Positions 36,260 to 44,707 of a stretch of 64,000 bases of DNA are shown here, in pieces. This stretch comes from Hydrogenispora ethanolica (GTDB taxonomy: Bacteria; Bacillota; UBA4882; UBA8346), in contig NZ_SLUN01000027.1 of NCBI RefSeq assembly GCF_004340685.1, positions 1-64,000 of the forward strand. Direction: 5' to 3'. The position numbers were made by a program, and so were the translations under genes. Position 1 is the stretch's first letter, and each line of letters begins with the position of its first letter. Below the pieces are notes generated by a model, which was not told the origin of the DNA, did not search any database, and saw only the letters and a list, made by a program, of their open reading frames with translations.

Positions 36260-37573
36260 ATGTCGGAAATTCAAGCAACCACCACGATGGACAAGATTGT
36301 CTCATTGTCTAAACGGCGTGGCTTCATCTTTCAATCCAGTGAGATCTACGGTGGATTGAACAGTTGCTGGGACTACGGCCCACTCGGCGTCGAGCTGAAG
36401 AACAATGTCAAACAGGCCTGGCGGCGCAAGGTCATTCAGGAACGCGACGACATGGTCGGATTGGACGCCAGCATTCTGATGCATCCCCGGGTCTGGGAGG
36501 CCAGCGGCCATGTCGCCGGCTTTACCGATCCTTTGGTGGACTGCAAAGTCTGTAAGCAGCGGTTCCGCGCCGATCATCTGGAGGGCGACAAGTGTCCGGC
36601 CTGTGGCGGCGAACTCACCGAAGCGCGCCAATTCAACCTGATGTTCAAGACCTTCATGGGTCCGGTCGAGGACAATGCGGCAGTGGTTTACCTGCGACCG
36701 GAGACCGCGCAAGGGATCTTCGTGAACTTCAACAATGTCCAAACCACTACCCGGATGAAACTGCCTTTCGGCATCGCCCAGGTTGGCAAGTCCTTCCGGA
36801 ATGAGATCACCCCGGGCAACTTTACCTTCCGGACGCGCGAGTTCGAGCAGATGGAGATCGAATATTTCGTCAAACCCGGCACGGATGAACAGTATCACAA
36901 GGAGTGGATCGATCGCCGGTTCCAATGGTACCTCGACCTCGGCATCACCAAGGAACGGCTTCGCCTGCGCGAGCATGCCGCCGACGAATTGGCCCATTAT
37001 GCCAAAGGCTGCTTTGACATCGAATATTATTTCCCGATGGGCTGGTCGGAGCTGGAGGGCATCGCCAACCGCACCGATTTCGATCTGAAACGCCATGCCG
37101 AATACAGCGGACAACGGATCGATTATTTCGATCAGGAAGCTAATGAGCATTACGTACCTTATGTGATCGAGCCGTCGGCCGGAGCCGACCGGGGCACGCT
37201 CGCGTTCCTATTGGATGCTTACCATGAGGAGCCGGACAAGGATGAAGTACGGGTGGTTTTGAAACTCCACCGGGCCTTGGCCCCGTATAAGGTGGCGATT
37301 CTACCGCTCTCCAAGAAAGAGCCCCTGGTGGCCGTGGCCAAGGAGATCGAACAGGAGCTGCGGAAGTACTGGATGGTGGATTATGATGATTCCAAGGCGA
37401 TTGGCCGGCGCTATCGTCGCCAGGACGAGATCGGGACCCCCTATTGCGTGACGATTGACTTCCAAAGCTTGGAGGATAAAGCAGTCACGGTGCGGGATCG
37501 GGACACCATGGAGCAGGAACGGATCCCCATGGCAGAACTTTCGAAATATCTGTGGGAGAAGCTCGCCTGGTAG
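36260..37573 (+). CDS. glyS: Glycine--tRNA ligase, dimeric type
   Basis: This 437-aa class II synthetase charges tRNA-Gly. It opens [42 protein letters not shown], and carries a zinc ribbon ([21 protein letters not shown]), motif 2 [17 protein letters not shown] and motif 3 [15 protein letters not shown]. It is the alpha2 (GRS1-like) form rather than the tetrameric GlyQ/GlyS. GAGGG precedes the ATG. The upstream T-box fits this substrate, as control by uncharged tRNA-Gly. Confidence 0.96.
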   Translation: MSEIQATTTMDKIVSLSKRRGFIFQSSEIYGGLNSCWDYGPLGVELKNNVKQAWRRKVIQERDDMVGLDASILMHPRVWEASGHVAGFTDPLVDCKVCKQRFRADHLEGDKCPACGGELTEARQFNLMFKTFMGPVEDNAAVVYLRPETAQGIFVNFNNVQTTTRMKLPFGIAQVGKSFRNEITPGNFTFRTREFEQMEIEYFVKPGTDEQYHKEWIDRRFQWYLDLGITKERLRLREHAADELAHYAKGCFDIEYYFPMGWSELEGIANRTDFDLKRHAEYSGQRIDYFDQEANEHYVPYVIEPSAGADRGTLAFLLDAYHEEPDKDEVRVVLKLHRALAPYKVAILPLSKKEPLVAVAKEIEQELRKYWMVDYDDSKAIGRRYRRQDEIGTPYCVTIDFQSLEDKAVTVRDRDTMEQERIPMAELSKYLWEKLAW

Positions 37574-37624
37574 TCGGGGAACGCCCGCAAGAACGGTCAG
37601 TCCGGGTTCTTTCAAATGAACCTC

Positions 37625-37653
37625 TTGACAGGACTGACGGGATCGGATAATAT
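37625..37653 (+). promoter_or_regulatory. Promoter of the third manganese leader
   Basis: TTGACA (37625-37630), a 17-base spacer and TAATAT (37648-37653) lie just before the riboswitch, so the zinc ribbon and ATPase genes form a separate transcription unit from glyS. Confidence 0.75.
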
Positions 37654-37659
37654 TTTCTT

Positions 37660-37797
37660 GTTAAGAGGGAGTAGTTATGATTACAAAGTCAACAGCATGG
37701 TAAAGACGTTCGGGTCTTGCCTGGCTTTGTAACCTAAGTTTCTTAGGAAACGAGACTTTTAACGTAATCTTCGGATTATGTTAAAGGTCTTTTTTTA
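37660..37797 (+). ncRNA. yybP-ykoY manganese riboswitch upstream of the P-type ATPase
   Basis: The leader starts AAGAGGGAGTAG (the GGGAGUAG box), has a GACGTTCGGGTC hairpin, then GGCTTTGTAACC, and reaches ACGAGACTTTTAACG, the second conserved box. The terminator pairs AGACTTTTAACGTAAT with ATTATGTTAAAGGTCT (positions about 37753-37791), followed by TTTTTTT. It therefore fits the class well. Mn2+ should relieve termination and express the cation pump, as for the Mn2+-exporting P-type ATPases of lactic acid bacteria. Confidence 0.86.
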
Positions 37798-37896
37798 TAT
37801 TATGATTTAGGAAATTTTGGGAATGGGCGATCGCTGAGTTGCCGTAAGGCGTACCGGAAGAGCCTGGCATTTTGAAGAAGGAAAGGAGTGCAATCA

Positions 37897-38181
37897 TTGG
37901 ATTTTCTGGAAGATCTTTTTGAAGGGCTCGAAAGAAAGAAACATAAGCAGCGGGGGGATGATTACAAACGGCACGGCATGCCAGCGGAGCCCGTGGGGCA
38001 TGATAATTTGAGTGTCGAAGCCGGCGGAACCTGTCACCAGTGTTCGAATCGCCTGCAACCTTCCTTTAAATTCTGTCCTGAATGCGGTGCTAAGGTTCCA
38101 CAACCGAGATTCTGCACCCATTGCGGGACAAAGCTCGCCGAAACCGGAGCGTTCTGTCCGGGCTGTGGCGAAAAGGTCTGA
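37897..38181 (+). CDS. Double zinc-ribbon protein
   Basis: This 94-aa protein has an acidic/basic N-terminus (MDFLEDLFEGLERKKHKQ) and two zinc ribbons, CHQCSNRLQPSFKFCPECG and CTHCGTKLAETGAFCPGCG. I start at TTG 37897, eight bases after AAAGGAG; a GTG three codons earlier overlaps that site. Function unknown. It sits between a Mn2+ riboswitch and the cation ATPase, so metal-linked regulation is conceivable but unproven. Confidence 0.8.
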   Translation: MDFLEDLFEGLERKKHKQRGDDYKRHGMPAEPVGHDNLSVEAGGTCHQCSNRLQPSFKFCPECGAKVPQPRFCTHCGTKLAETGAFCPGCGEKV

Positions 38182-38288
38182 AAATAAAATTCAGTTCGTA
38201 TCGATGGCTTAGAAACCAAGTCCGATTTCTAGCCGGACTTATCTTTGGGGAAAGGGAAATGAATTCAATCATCTGGCGGGAGGAAACG

Positions 38289-40955
38289 ATGGAAAATCTG
38301 AAAAATCCACCTCTATACCATACGATGGAGCCGAGTGAGGTTTTGAAGGCTTTAGAAACGAAGTCCAGCGGATTATCGGAAAATGAAGTATTACGACGAC
38401 GGGCTGTTTATGGACAGAACGAGTTAGATGAGGGCAAGCGCAAAACAGTTTGGTCCATGTTCCTGGAGCAGTTTAAAGACTTAATGGTGATCATTCTGCT
38501 GGTCGCCGCAGCGATCTCCGGCTTCATGAAGGAATTGACGGATACGTTCATTATCTTGATCGTCGTACTCATCAATGCCATCCTGGGAGTAGTGCAAGAG
38601 AGCAAAGCTGAAAAAGCGTTGGCGGCATTGAAAAAGATGTCTTCGCCCTATGTGAAAGTAAAACGGAATGACGAGACCTATCAGATCCGGACCGAAGAGT
38701 TGGTTCCCGGCGATGTGGTGTTGCTGGAGGCCGGTGATTTCGTACCGGCGGATCTGCGCCTGTTGGAGAGCGTGAGCCTGAAGATTGAGGAAGCCGCCCT
38801 GACCGGCGAATCAGTGGCGGTGGAGAAGATGACTGCCGCCATCCCGGAGGCCGATATGGTAATCGGCGACCGCAAAAATATGGCTTTCTCGGGAAGCAGT
38901 GTGACTTATGGGCGTGGAACGGGTGTCATCACCGCGACCGGGATGAAGACGGAAGTTGGCAAGATCGCCGCGCATATTGCCAGTCATGAGACTCAGGAAA
39001 CACCGCTTCAGAAAAAACTGGCGGAGATGAGCAAATACCTGACAGTGGGGATCATCATCGTCTCCGTAATCATTTTCATCGCCGGCGTGGTTCAAGGCAG
39101 AAACGGCCTGGAGATGTTCTTGATCGCAGTCAGTCTGGCGGTGGCGGCTATCCCGGAGGGATTGCCGGCGGTAATCACCATCGTGTTGGCCCTGGGTGTG
39201 CAAAAGATGGCCAAACGGAACGCCATCGTCCGAAAGTTGGATGCCGTGGAGACGCTGGGAAGTACCGAGATTATCTGCTCCGATAAGACCGGCACACTAA
39301 CGCAGAATAAAATGACCGTTCAGGAAATTTACGTCAACGGAATGAATCTCGCGGCCGCAGATCGAGCGGCGGACCATTCTGACGAGGCTTTCTTTCAGAT
39401 ATTAGCGCTGTGCAATGATTGCCGGATCAAACGGACTGGCGACGGACAGGTTGAAGTGCAAGGCGATCCGACCGAAGTTGCGCTCGTTCAATATGCGGCA
39501 GATGCGGAGTATCCCAAGGATCAATTGGACAATTCGTACCGGCGGCGTTCGGAATTGCCGTTTGACTCGGAACGGAAACTGATGTCCACTGTGAACCAGC
39601 TGGGTGATGGACTGCGGGTCATGACCAAGGGCGCCCCGGATTTACTGCTCGAACGTTGCAATCGAATGCTGTTGCCGGAAGGAATCGTGCCGCTCACCGA
39701 TGAAAAGCGGCAAGCGATTCGGGACGCTAACCGGATAATGGCCGGCAAGGCGTTGCGGGTGTTAGGAACCGCTTGGAAAGATATTGCGCAGCTTCCGGAA
39801 CGGCCGAGTACTGATAATTTGGAGCAGGAGCTGATCTTTGCCGGATTGGTCGGAATGATCGACCCGCCCCGGCCAGAGGCCCGCGCCGCGGTAGCGGTTT
39901 GCCGCAAAGCGGGGATCCGGCCGATCATGATTACAGGCGACCATCGGGATACCGCCGCCGCCATTGCCAAGGATTTGGGCATCTTAACGGAGGAGAGCGG
40001 GATTATCACCGGCAGTGAATTGAACCTGATCCCCGACGACCAATTCAACGAGCAGATCTCGCGGTACTCGGTATACGCCAGAGTGTCGCCGGAGCATAAG
40101 GTGCGGATTGTGAAAGCCTGGCAGAACAAAGGGAAGATCGTGGCCATGACCGGAGACGGGGTCAATGACGCGCCGGCTCTGAAAACTTCGGATATCGGAG
40201 TGGGAATGGGAATCACCGGAACCGACGTGGCCAAAGGCGTCTCCAACATGGTGCTGGCGGACGATAATTTCGCCACGATCATCATTGCGGTGGAAGAAGG
40301 CAGAAAGATCTACAGCAACATCCGGAAAAGCATTCAATTTTTGCTCTCGTCCAACTTGGGCGAGGTCGTCACCCTGTTCCTCGGAACGATGCTCAACTGG
40401 ACAGTGCTGTTACCGATCCACATCTTATGGGTCAATTTGGTGACGGATACCTTCCCTGCTTTAGCCCTGGGCGTGGAGAAAGCTGAACAAGACGTGATGA
40501 CGCAGCCGCCGCGCAAGGCCGGCGCCAGCTTTTTTGCGGACAGGGTGGGAGTCAACATCATTTATCAGGGAATCCTAAAAGGGCTGATTACGCTAGGGGC
40601 CTACTTTATCGGGATCACCTATTATTCGCACGAAATTGCCACTACCATGACCTTTGCGACCCTGGGCCTGATCCAATTGACGCACTCCTTCAATGTCCGC
40701 TCCAATACAAAGTCATTGTTTCAACTGGGGATCGGGACCAACGGCTATTTGATCGTAGCCAATCTGGTTTCGGCATTGCTCCAGGTATCGGTGATCCTGA
40801 TCCCGTTTTTGAATGATCTTTTTAAGGTGGAACAGTTAAATCTGACGCAATGGCTGATCGTAATCTTGGCCTCGTTCTCGATCATTCCCATCGTGGAGGC
40901 GGTCAAATGGTTCGAGCGTAGGTTGGATGAGGGAAAACAAATTGTGGAATCATAA
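38289..40955 (+). CDS. P-type Ca2+/Mn2+-transporting ATPase
   Basis: This 888-aa pump resembles PMR1/SERCA-type ATPases. In order: a cation ATPase N-domain (LYHTMEPSEVLKALETKSSGLSENEV), first membrane pair at about 60-95, TGES actuator loop, AIPEGLPAVITIVLALGVQKM helix with the PEGL ion site, CSDKTGTLTQNKMTV phosphorylation site, the KGAPDLLLERC nucleotide site, and TGDGVNDAPALKTSDIGVGMG hinge, then six C-terminal helices. I start at ATG 38289 (GGGAGGAAACG), not the longer versions. Regulation by a yybP-ykoY leader points to Mn2+ export. Confidence 0.94.
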   Translation: MENLKNPPLYHTMEPSEVLKALETKSSGLSENEVLRRRAVYGQNELDEGKRKTVWSMFLEQFKDLMVIILLVAAAISGFMKELTDTFIILIVVLINAILGVVQESKAEKALAALKKMSSPYVKVKRNDETYQIRTEELVPGDVVLLEAGDFVPADLRLLESVSLKIEEAALTGESVAVEKMTAAIPEADMVIGDRKNMAFSGSSVTYGRGTGVITATGMKTEVGKIAAHIASHETQETPLQKKLAEMSKYLTVGIIIVSVIIFIAGVVQGRNGLEMFLIAVSLAVAAIPEGLPAVITIVLALGVQKMAKRNAIVRKLDAVETLGSTEIICSDKTGTLTQNKMTVQEIYVNGMNLAAADRAADHSDEAFFQILALCNDCRIKRTGDGQVEVQGDPTEVALVQYAADAEYPKDQLDNSYRRRSELPFDSERKLMSTVNQLGDGLRVMTKGAPDLLLERCNRMLLPEGIVPLTDEKRQAIRDANRIMAGKALRVLGTAWKDIAQLPERPSTDNLEQELIFAGLVGMIDPPRPEARAAVAVCRKAGIRPIMITGDHRDTAAAIAKDLGILTEESGIITGSELNLIPDDQFNEQISRYSVYARVSPEHKVRIVKAWQNKGKIVAMTGDGVNDAPALKTSDIGVGMGITGTDVAKGVSNMVLADDNFATIIIAVEEGRKIYSNIRKSIQFLLSSNLGEVVTLFLGTMLNWTVLLPIHILWVNLVTDTFPALALGVEKAEQDVMTQPPRKAGASFFADRVGVNIIYQGILKGLITLGAYFIGITYYSHEIATTMTFATLGLIQLTHSFNVRSNTKSLFQLGIGTNGYLIVANLVSALLQVSVILIPFLNDLFKVEQLNLTQWLIVILASFSIIPIVEAVKWFERRLDEGKQIVES

Positions 40956-41231
40956 AATCTCAACATTCGCAGATTAAATATACCAGTAAACCCTCGCAGT
41001 CATAGGTATAGCATCATGACAAGAAATTATCTTGACATATATAAAAATAAGTGATTGGGCTTCTATGTAAAAAAATAAACAAATGAATGGATGCGATTGA
41101 GGTCGATGGGGACTATTCCTGCCCCCACACCATCGGCTTTTATCGCCTTCCTGGCAAAGCCGATTTTTTGGACTTCCATGTCCTGACCCCAGGACCAAAG
41201 GGTGTAGTGGGACACCCTTTGGAATCCGCCC

Positions 41232-41353
41232 ACTTGGAACCGAGGTTCCAAGACCTCCTCATTCATCCGGGGTTTTAGCATGTCGCCGCCATCCCTGGCA
41301 TTTCGACTGGCAACCAAGTGTAGGCTTCCGCTGACGACCGCAGGTTTTTCATC
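41232..41353 (+). repeat. Left copy of an inverted duplication
   Basis: Aligned by eye with the reverse complement of 41612-41735, it shares CCTC-CTCATTCATCC, GCCATCCCTGG, CTGGCAACCA and GGCTTCCG-type blocks over about 120 bases. The differences are spread through it, so both arms have aged. It could be the remnant of a mobile or REP-type element, or a structured RNA pair. Confidence 0.8.
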
Positions 41354-41504
41354 CACGAAAATATGCGTCGTCCGCCTTCTTCCCTGAAGGCGGTTACTGT
41401 TTCGTAAGCTAAGGGCTTCTAACGACTTTTGAGTTTGATTAAAAACCAGAAAAGACAAAATAGCACCCGTCTCCATGGAGGGAGTCGGCGCCGCTTCTTT
41501 TCCA

Positions 41505-41604
41505 ATGCAACGACATTATTCCTCGAGTATAGATGATTTGCGAAAATAACGAACGCTTTACCGTTTTTTTGCAAATCATGTGATTTACGATAATGTCGTT
41601 GCAT
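41505..41604. repeat. Perfect hairpin centre of the inverted duplication
   Basis: Outer arms ATGCAACGACATTAT (41505-41519) and ATAATGTCGTTGCAT (41590-41604) match perfectly over 15 bases. Inner arms ATGATTTGC (41533-41541) and GCAAATCAT (41571-41579) match over nine. The whole 100-base segment could fold as a long hairpin, as in small MITE-like elements, though no target duplication was identified. Confidence 0.8.
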
Positions 41605-41611
41605 AGGAGGA

Positions 41612-41735
41612 TGAAAAACAGCGGTCGGGAACGGAAGCCATGACCTGGTTGCCAGACAGATGGCCAGGGATGGCGAAGACGTTCTAGAACCGGGATGAAT
41701 GAGGGAGGTTTGGAATCCGTAGGTTCCAACGGTTT
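41612..41735 (-). repeat. Right copy of the inverted duplication
   Basis: Reads as the reverse complement of the left copy, with blocks GGTTGCCAG, CCAGGGATGGCG and GGATGAATGAG. A copy-specific insertion or loss accounts for the ends. It is followed by a GC-rich terminator-like stem. Confidence 0.8.
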
Positions 41736-41738
41736 TTT

Positions 41739-41768
41739 GGTTACTTTTTTACCGCTAAAAAAGTAACC
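41739..41768. terminator. Terminator-like hairpin
   Basis: Arms GGTTACTTTTTT (41739-41750) and AAAAAAGTAACC (41757-41768) are perfect. The T-rich first arm and A-rich second arm mean it could work in both directions, but no gene ends near it. Confidence 0.6.
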
Positions 41769-41960
41769 CGCCGCCGGAACCGTGGGCCAAAGGAACAAGC
41801 ATCCATAAGTTTTTCCCCCACAACATTCAATATCAGTTCTGCTTTTAGGCCGTTTGTCAAGCTAACTTTCTATTTTTGCTTTTATGCTTATGTATCTATG
41901 GCTTTGTTTGCTTTTTTCTCTGCGAAAGTTGAGTAAAATGATTTTAAGTTTTCCGAAAAG

Positions 41961-42002
41961 AAAGGCTGCCTCGCGTGGAGGCGGCCTTTTCTTCTCGGAA
42001 AA
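41961..42002. terminator. GC-rich hairpin before the second repeat array
   Basis: TTTTCCGAAAAGAAAGGC and GCCTTTTCTTCTCGGAAAA pair around a GGCTGCCTCGCGTGGAGGCGGCC centre, giving a long stem. It may be a terminator or the edge of the repeat region. No gene lies close upstream. Confidence 0.6.
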
Positions 42003-42109
42003 CTGAGTATCAACTTAGCTCCCGCTCACTCTTTGACTTAACCAGTTTTAGCTGCGCTTCCCAGACTTATCCACAGTCAAGACCATTAACTAGGTTAAAC
42101 GGTTCCGTT

Positions 42110-42430
42110 TATCCACAAAACCAGCTTGCTCATCCACAAAAAGAGCTTGCTGAACGACAGAGCAAGCTTGCTCATCCACAAAACCAGCTCGCTCATCCAC
42201 AAAAAGAGCTTGTTGAACGACTGAGCAAGCTCGCTTATCCACAAAACCAGCTCACTCATCCACAAAAAGAGCTTGCTGAACGACTGAGTAAGCTTGCTCA
42301 TCCACAAAACCAGCTCACTCATCCACAAAAAGAGCTTGCTGAACGACTGAGTAAGCTTGCTCATCCACAAAACCAGCTCGCTCATCCACAAAAAGAGCTT
42401 GCTGAGCGATTGAATGAGCTCTTTCCGTCA
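42110..42430. repeat. 21-bp array with 63-bp higher-order unit
   Basis: About fifteen 21-base units follow a fixed order. Three types alternate: LAHPQNQ (CTTGCTCATCCACAAAACC), LAHPQKE (CTCGCTCATCCACAAAAAG) and LAERLSK (CTTGCTGAACGACTGAG), written here as what they would encode. Together they make a 63-base, 21-codon unit repeated five times. The third type differs from the array at 253-609 by about three bases in 21, so the two arrays are related. An open frame of 167 codons runs through it (41975-42478), but its first part is hairpin sequence with no ribosome site. Confidence 0.93.
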
Positions 42431-42479
42431 TCCAAAGCGATCCGTGATTTCCAAAACGTTTCGAAATGCCCGGTATAAA

Positions 42480-42571
42480 AGGAAGGCACTGCGATCCCTT
42501 ATCCGATTCGGACGGTTTTAAGCCGGAGCGTTCCTGCAGCCGAGGTTGGGAACGCTCCCCTGTGACGTTGG
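42480..42571. other. Spacer with a bidirectional hairpin
   Basis: GGAGCGTTCC (42526-42535) and GGGAACGCTCC (42547-42557) form a strong stem past the stop codon of the nuclease gene. It lacks a T-run on the minus strand, so termination strength is uncertain. Confidence 0.55.
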
Positions 42572-44383
42572 CTAGAGCCGGATATCCTCGGGATGCTCGA
42601 TCAGGTGTCCCACGGCGGCTTCTTTCCGACCTATCGGGTCATGCTGGCGCAATGTATTGAAGTCCAGGCCCGTCAGTCCTTCAATGACGGCGACCGGAAC
42701 TTGATACGTCTTATACTGGCCGTAAGCGAATTCCAGGTCATCAAGGAGATTTTTCTGCGTCTGCAGGTAGGCGGTAGCCGATAGGTTGCCATCTTCCTTC
42801 ACGATCACCGCGACCTTCCAAAACTCGGCCGGAATCCGGAATTTTCCGCGATAAAGCATATCGTCGCCGCGAAATACGGGACCGGTAAAGACGGAGACTT
42901 TCAGACGGGATTGACCGGCGTTCTTCAGAATATATTCCTCCAGGTCAAGCCAGGTTCGCTGATTCAAGTATTTGTGCTGCGGCGCGCAGTTGGTAAAGTG
43001 AAAAGTATCTTCGTTGGCTATGGCCGCCGCTTCGCCCCAGACAGGATCCAACCGCCGCACCAGATGACCCCGGTCCAGTTCATTGTGCTCGTATAAAGCC
43101 GGGCCGCACTGATATTTCTGGGCGATGCGGGGATCGAAGTGCCATGTATCGGCATTACGGCTGAGATTTTGCAGTTGGGAGCCGTCGATATTGACCGCGG
43201 TATAGTAGGCCAGCCGCCGGGAGCGGCTCATCACAATGGAGAAGTGTGTATAGTCCAACACCCTGCCGCCGTCCTTTAAAGGCGCGATATCCGCTTCGAG
43301 TGAGGGACTGAGGATTGGCAGCGGTACTTCGAACGAATCGCCTAGAAATTGCGGATCGTATCCGGTCAAGTTCCGATACCATTCGGCGCCTAGATCCACC
43401 ACCTGGAGCGGCTCGGCTTCAGGCGCCGAACCCGCTTTGACGGCAGCGTCGGCGAGGAGAGGTTCCAAAAGCTGTTGCTGTTCCGCGTTGAAAGTGGGCC
43501 GTTGCGAACTGACAAACTTGAGAATGCTGCTGATGCGGATGCCTTCATTGGCAATGTACTTGGTGTCGTCATGGGGATCGGGGACCCCGGAGTGGTGAAG
43601 GGCGATCACCAGCCAATCGTCATTGAAGACCGGGGAGCCGGACGATCCCGGCAAAGTATCGGTGGTATAATGCAGGAAATCGTCAAATACATCCGTGATG
43701 CGGTTTTCACGAATAGCCACGGCCTTGGGGGCTCCCGACGGATGTTGGATGATGGAGACATACTCGCCCAGCAGCGCCTTGCCGGATTTGCCGCGCAACG
43801 GCAGATGGCCGAATTCGCTCAATTTGCTGCCATCACTGGAGCTCTCCTCCACCGCGACCAGCGTGAAGTCGAGTTTCCGGTCCGTCAGGAAAAAACGTTC
43901 CGGAATGAAACGAAAACTTTTGGCTTGGCGGGGCATAAGGTTCAGATCGACTTCGTAATTGAATTGGGCAAGGCTAAATCGAGCGCTGTCCGAATCCTCC
44001 AAGACGTGATTGTTGGTGAGCAACAGGGCCGGGGTGACAAGAAAACCGGTGCCATGGCCGAGGACTCTGCCGATGCGATCGCGGATTTCGATCCGGCAGA
44101 CGGGATGGCTTGCCTTGAGTCCAGCCTCCAGATAGGAAATGGGGAAAAGATCGCTCTCGCCGATCAGCCGTTCCATGGCGAGTCCGTCCCGGGGATCAAT
44201 CAATTCCTTGCGGACCGCCGCCCGGAGTGGCGTATCCACTTCGAGCGAACTCCTGGTAAGAAGCTCCTGCTGAGTTTTTTCCCGTTGACGAGTCCTCCGG
44301 ATGTAACGATTCAAAGCGTCGCGTTGCTGCGTCATCAAGCGTTCTTGCAAGAATTTCAGACACGGTTCGGTTAGAAGGGACAT
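42572..44383 (-). CDS. Trypsin-like protease fused to a NUC-type nuclease
   Basis: This 603-aa protein has three parts. Residues 1-90 are helical and charged, resembling no family I know. About 91-290 is a trypsin-like serine protease: His in LLTNNHVLE, Asp in LDFTLVAVE and Ser in PGSSGSPVF. About 350-590 is a DNA/RNA non-specific endonuclease with DRGHLVRRLDPVWG (catalytic His) and FHFTNCAPQHKYLNQRTW (Asn ligand). It has no signal peptide. AAGGAGG lies seven bases before the ATG. Such fusions occur in bacterial conflict and defence systems, in which proteolysis releases a nuclease; that role is inferred. No immunity or sensor gene is obvious beside it. Confidence 0.88.
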   Translation of the reverse strand: MSLLTEPCLKFLQERLMTQQRDALNRYIRRTRQREKTQQELLTRSSLEVDTPLRAAVRKELIDPRDGLAMERLIGESDLFPISYLEAGLKASHPVCRIEIRDRIGRVLGHGTGFLVTPALLLTNNHVLEDSDSARFSLAQFNYEVDLNLMPRQAKSFRFIPERFFLTDRKLDFTLVAVEESSSDGSKLSEFGHLPLRGKSGKALLGEYVSIIQHPSGAPKAVAIRENRITDVFDDFLHYTTDTLPGSSGSPVFNDDWLVIALHHSGVPDPHDDTKYIANEGIRISSILKFVSSQRPTFNAEQQQLLEPLLADAAVKAGSAPEAEPLQVVDLGAEWYRNLTGYDPQFLGDSFEVPLPILSPSLEADIAPLKDGGRVLDYTHFSIVMSRSRRLAYYTAVNIDGSQLQNLSRNADTWHFDPRIAQKYQCGPALYEHNELDRGHLVRRLDPVWGEAAAIANEDTFHFTNCAPQHKYLNQRTWLDLEEYILKNAGQSRLKVSVFTGPVFRGDDMLYRGKFRIPAEFWKVAVIVKEDGNLSATAYLQTQKNLLDDLEFAYGQYKTYQVPVAVIEGLTGLDFNTLRQHDPIGRKEAAVGHLIEHPEDIRL

Positions 44384-44707
44384 GGGGGCGCCTCCTTATC
44401 AGCTAAAATACGGTTGATGCCTCAACGGTTGCGGGCGGGCATTGATATCGATGAAAAGAGGTACTTTAGTTTATATGGCGGGCAATCTTATCCATATTAT
44501 GGAATTGATTATTTATTATATCAAAATGGAACGGATAATTCGAGATACTGGAGGCACGTTTTGGCTTTAAGCTTTCGAAAACCAGATTGAGAAGCTTGAC
44601 TGCTTCCTTTGGAATACTGACCCGATATTTTCATGCGAAAACGGGCTGTACCCGGAGAAGGGACAGCCCGTTGCTTTTCGAATGAACTCGTGTCCGTGGC
44701 GGCACTT
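44384..44707. other. Spacer with a terminator on the minus strand
   Basis: No gene was recognised. A stem with arms ACGGGCTGT (44641-44649) and ACAGCCCGT (44663-44671) follows the lipoprotein stop; on the minus strand it ends in TTTTC, a plausible intrinsic terminator. Confidence 0.6.

Larger units (their letters stand above)
40956..41974. other. One-kb gene-free region with an inverted duplication
   Basis: No protein gene was recognised here; the short open frames are antisymmetric shadows of the repeats. The stretch holds two inverted copies (41232-41353 and 41612-41735), a perfect hairpin between them, and a terminator-like stem at 41739-41768. From 41820 to 41974 it is AT-rich. The inverted copies and hairpin are listed separately. 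Confidence 0.7.

Noticed and set aside
41975-42478. 167-aa open frame through the second strong array
   Set aside because: It begins inside a hairpin and has no ribosome site; the first 50 residues have no coding look. The repeat itself explains the open frame.
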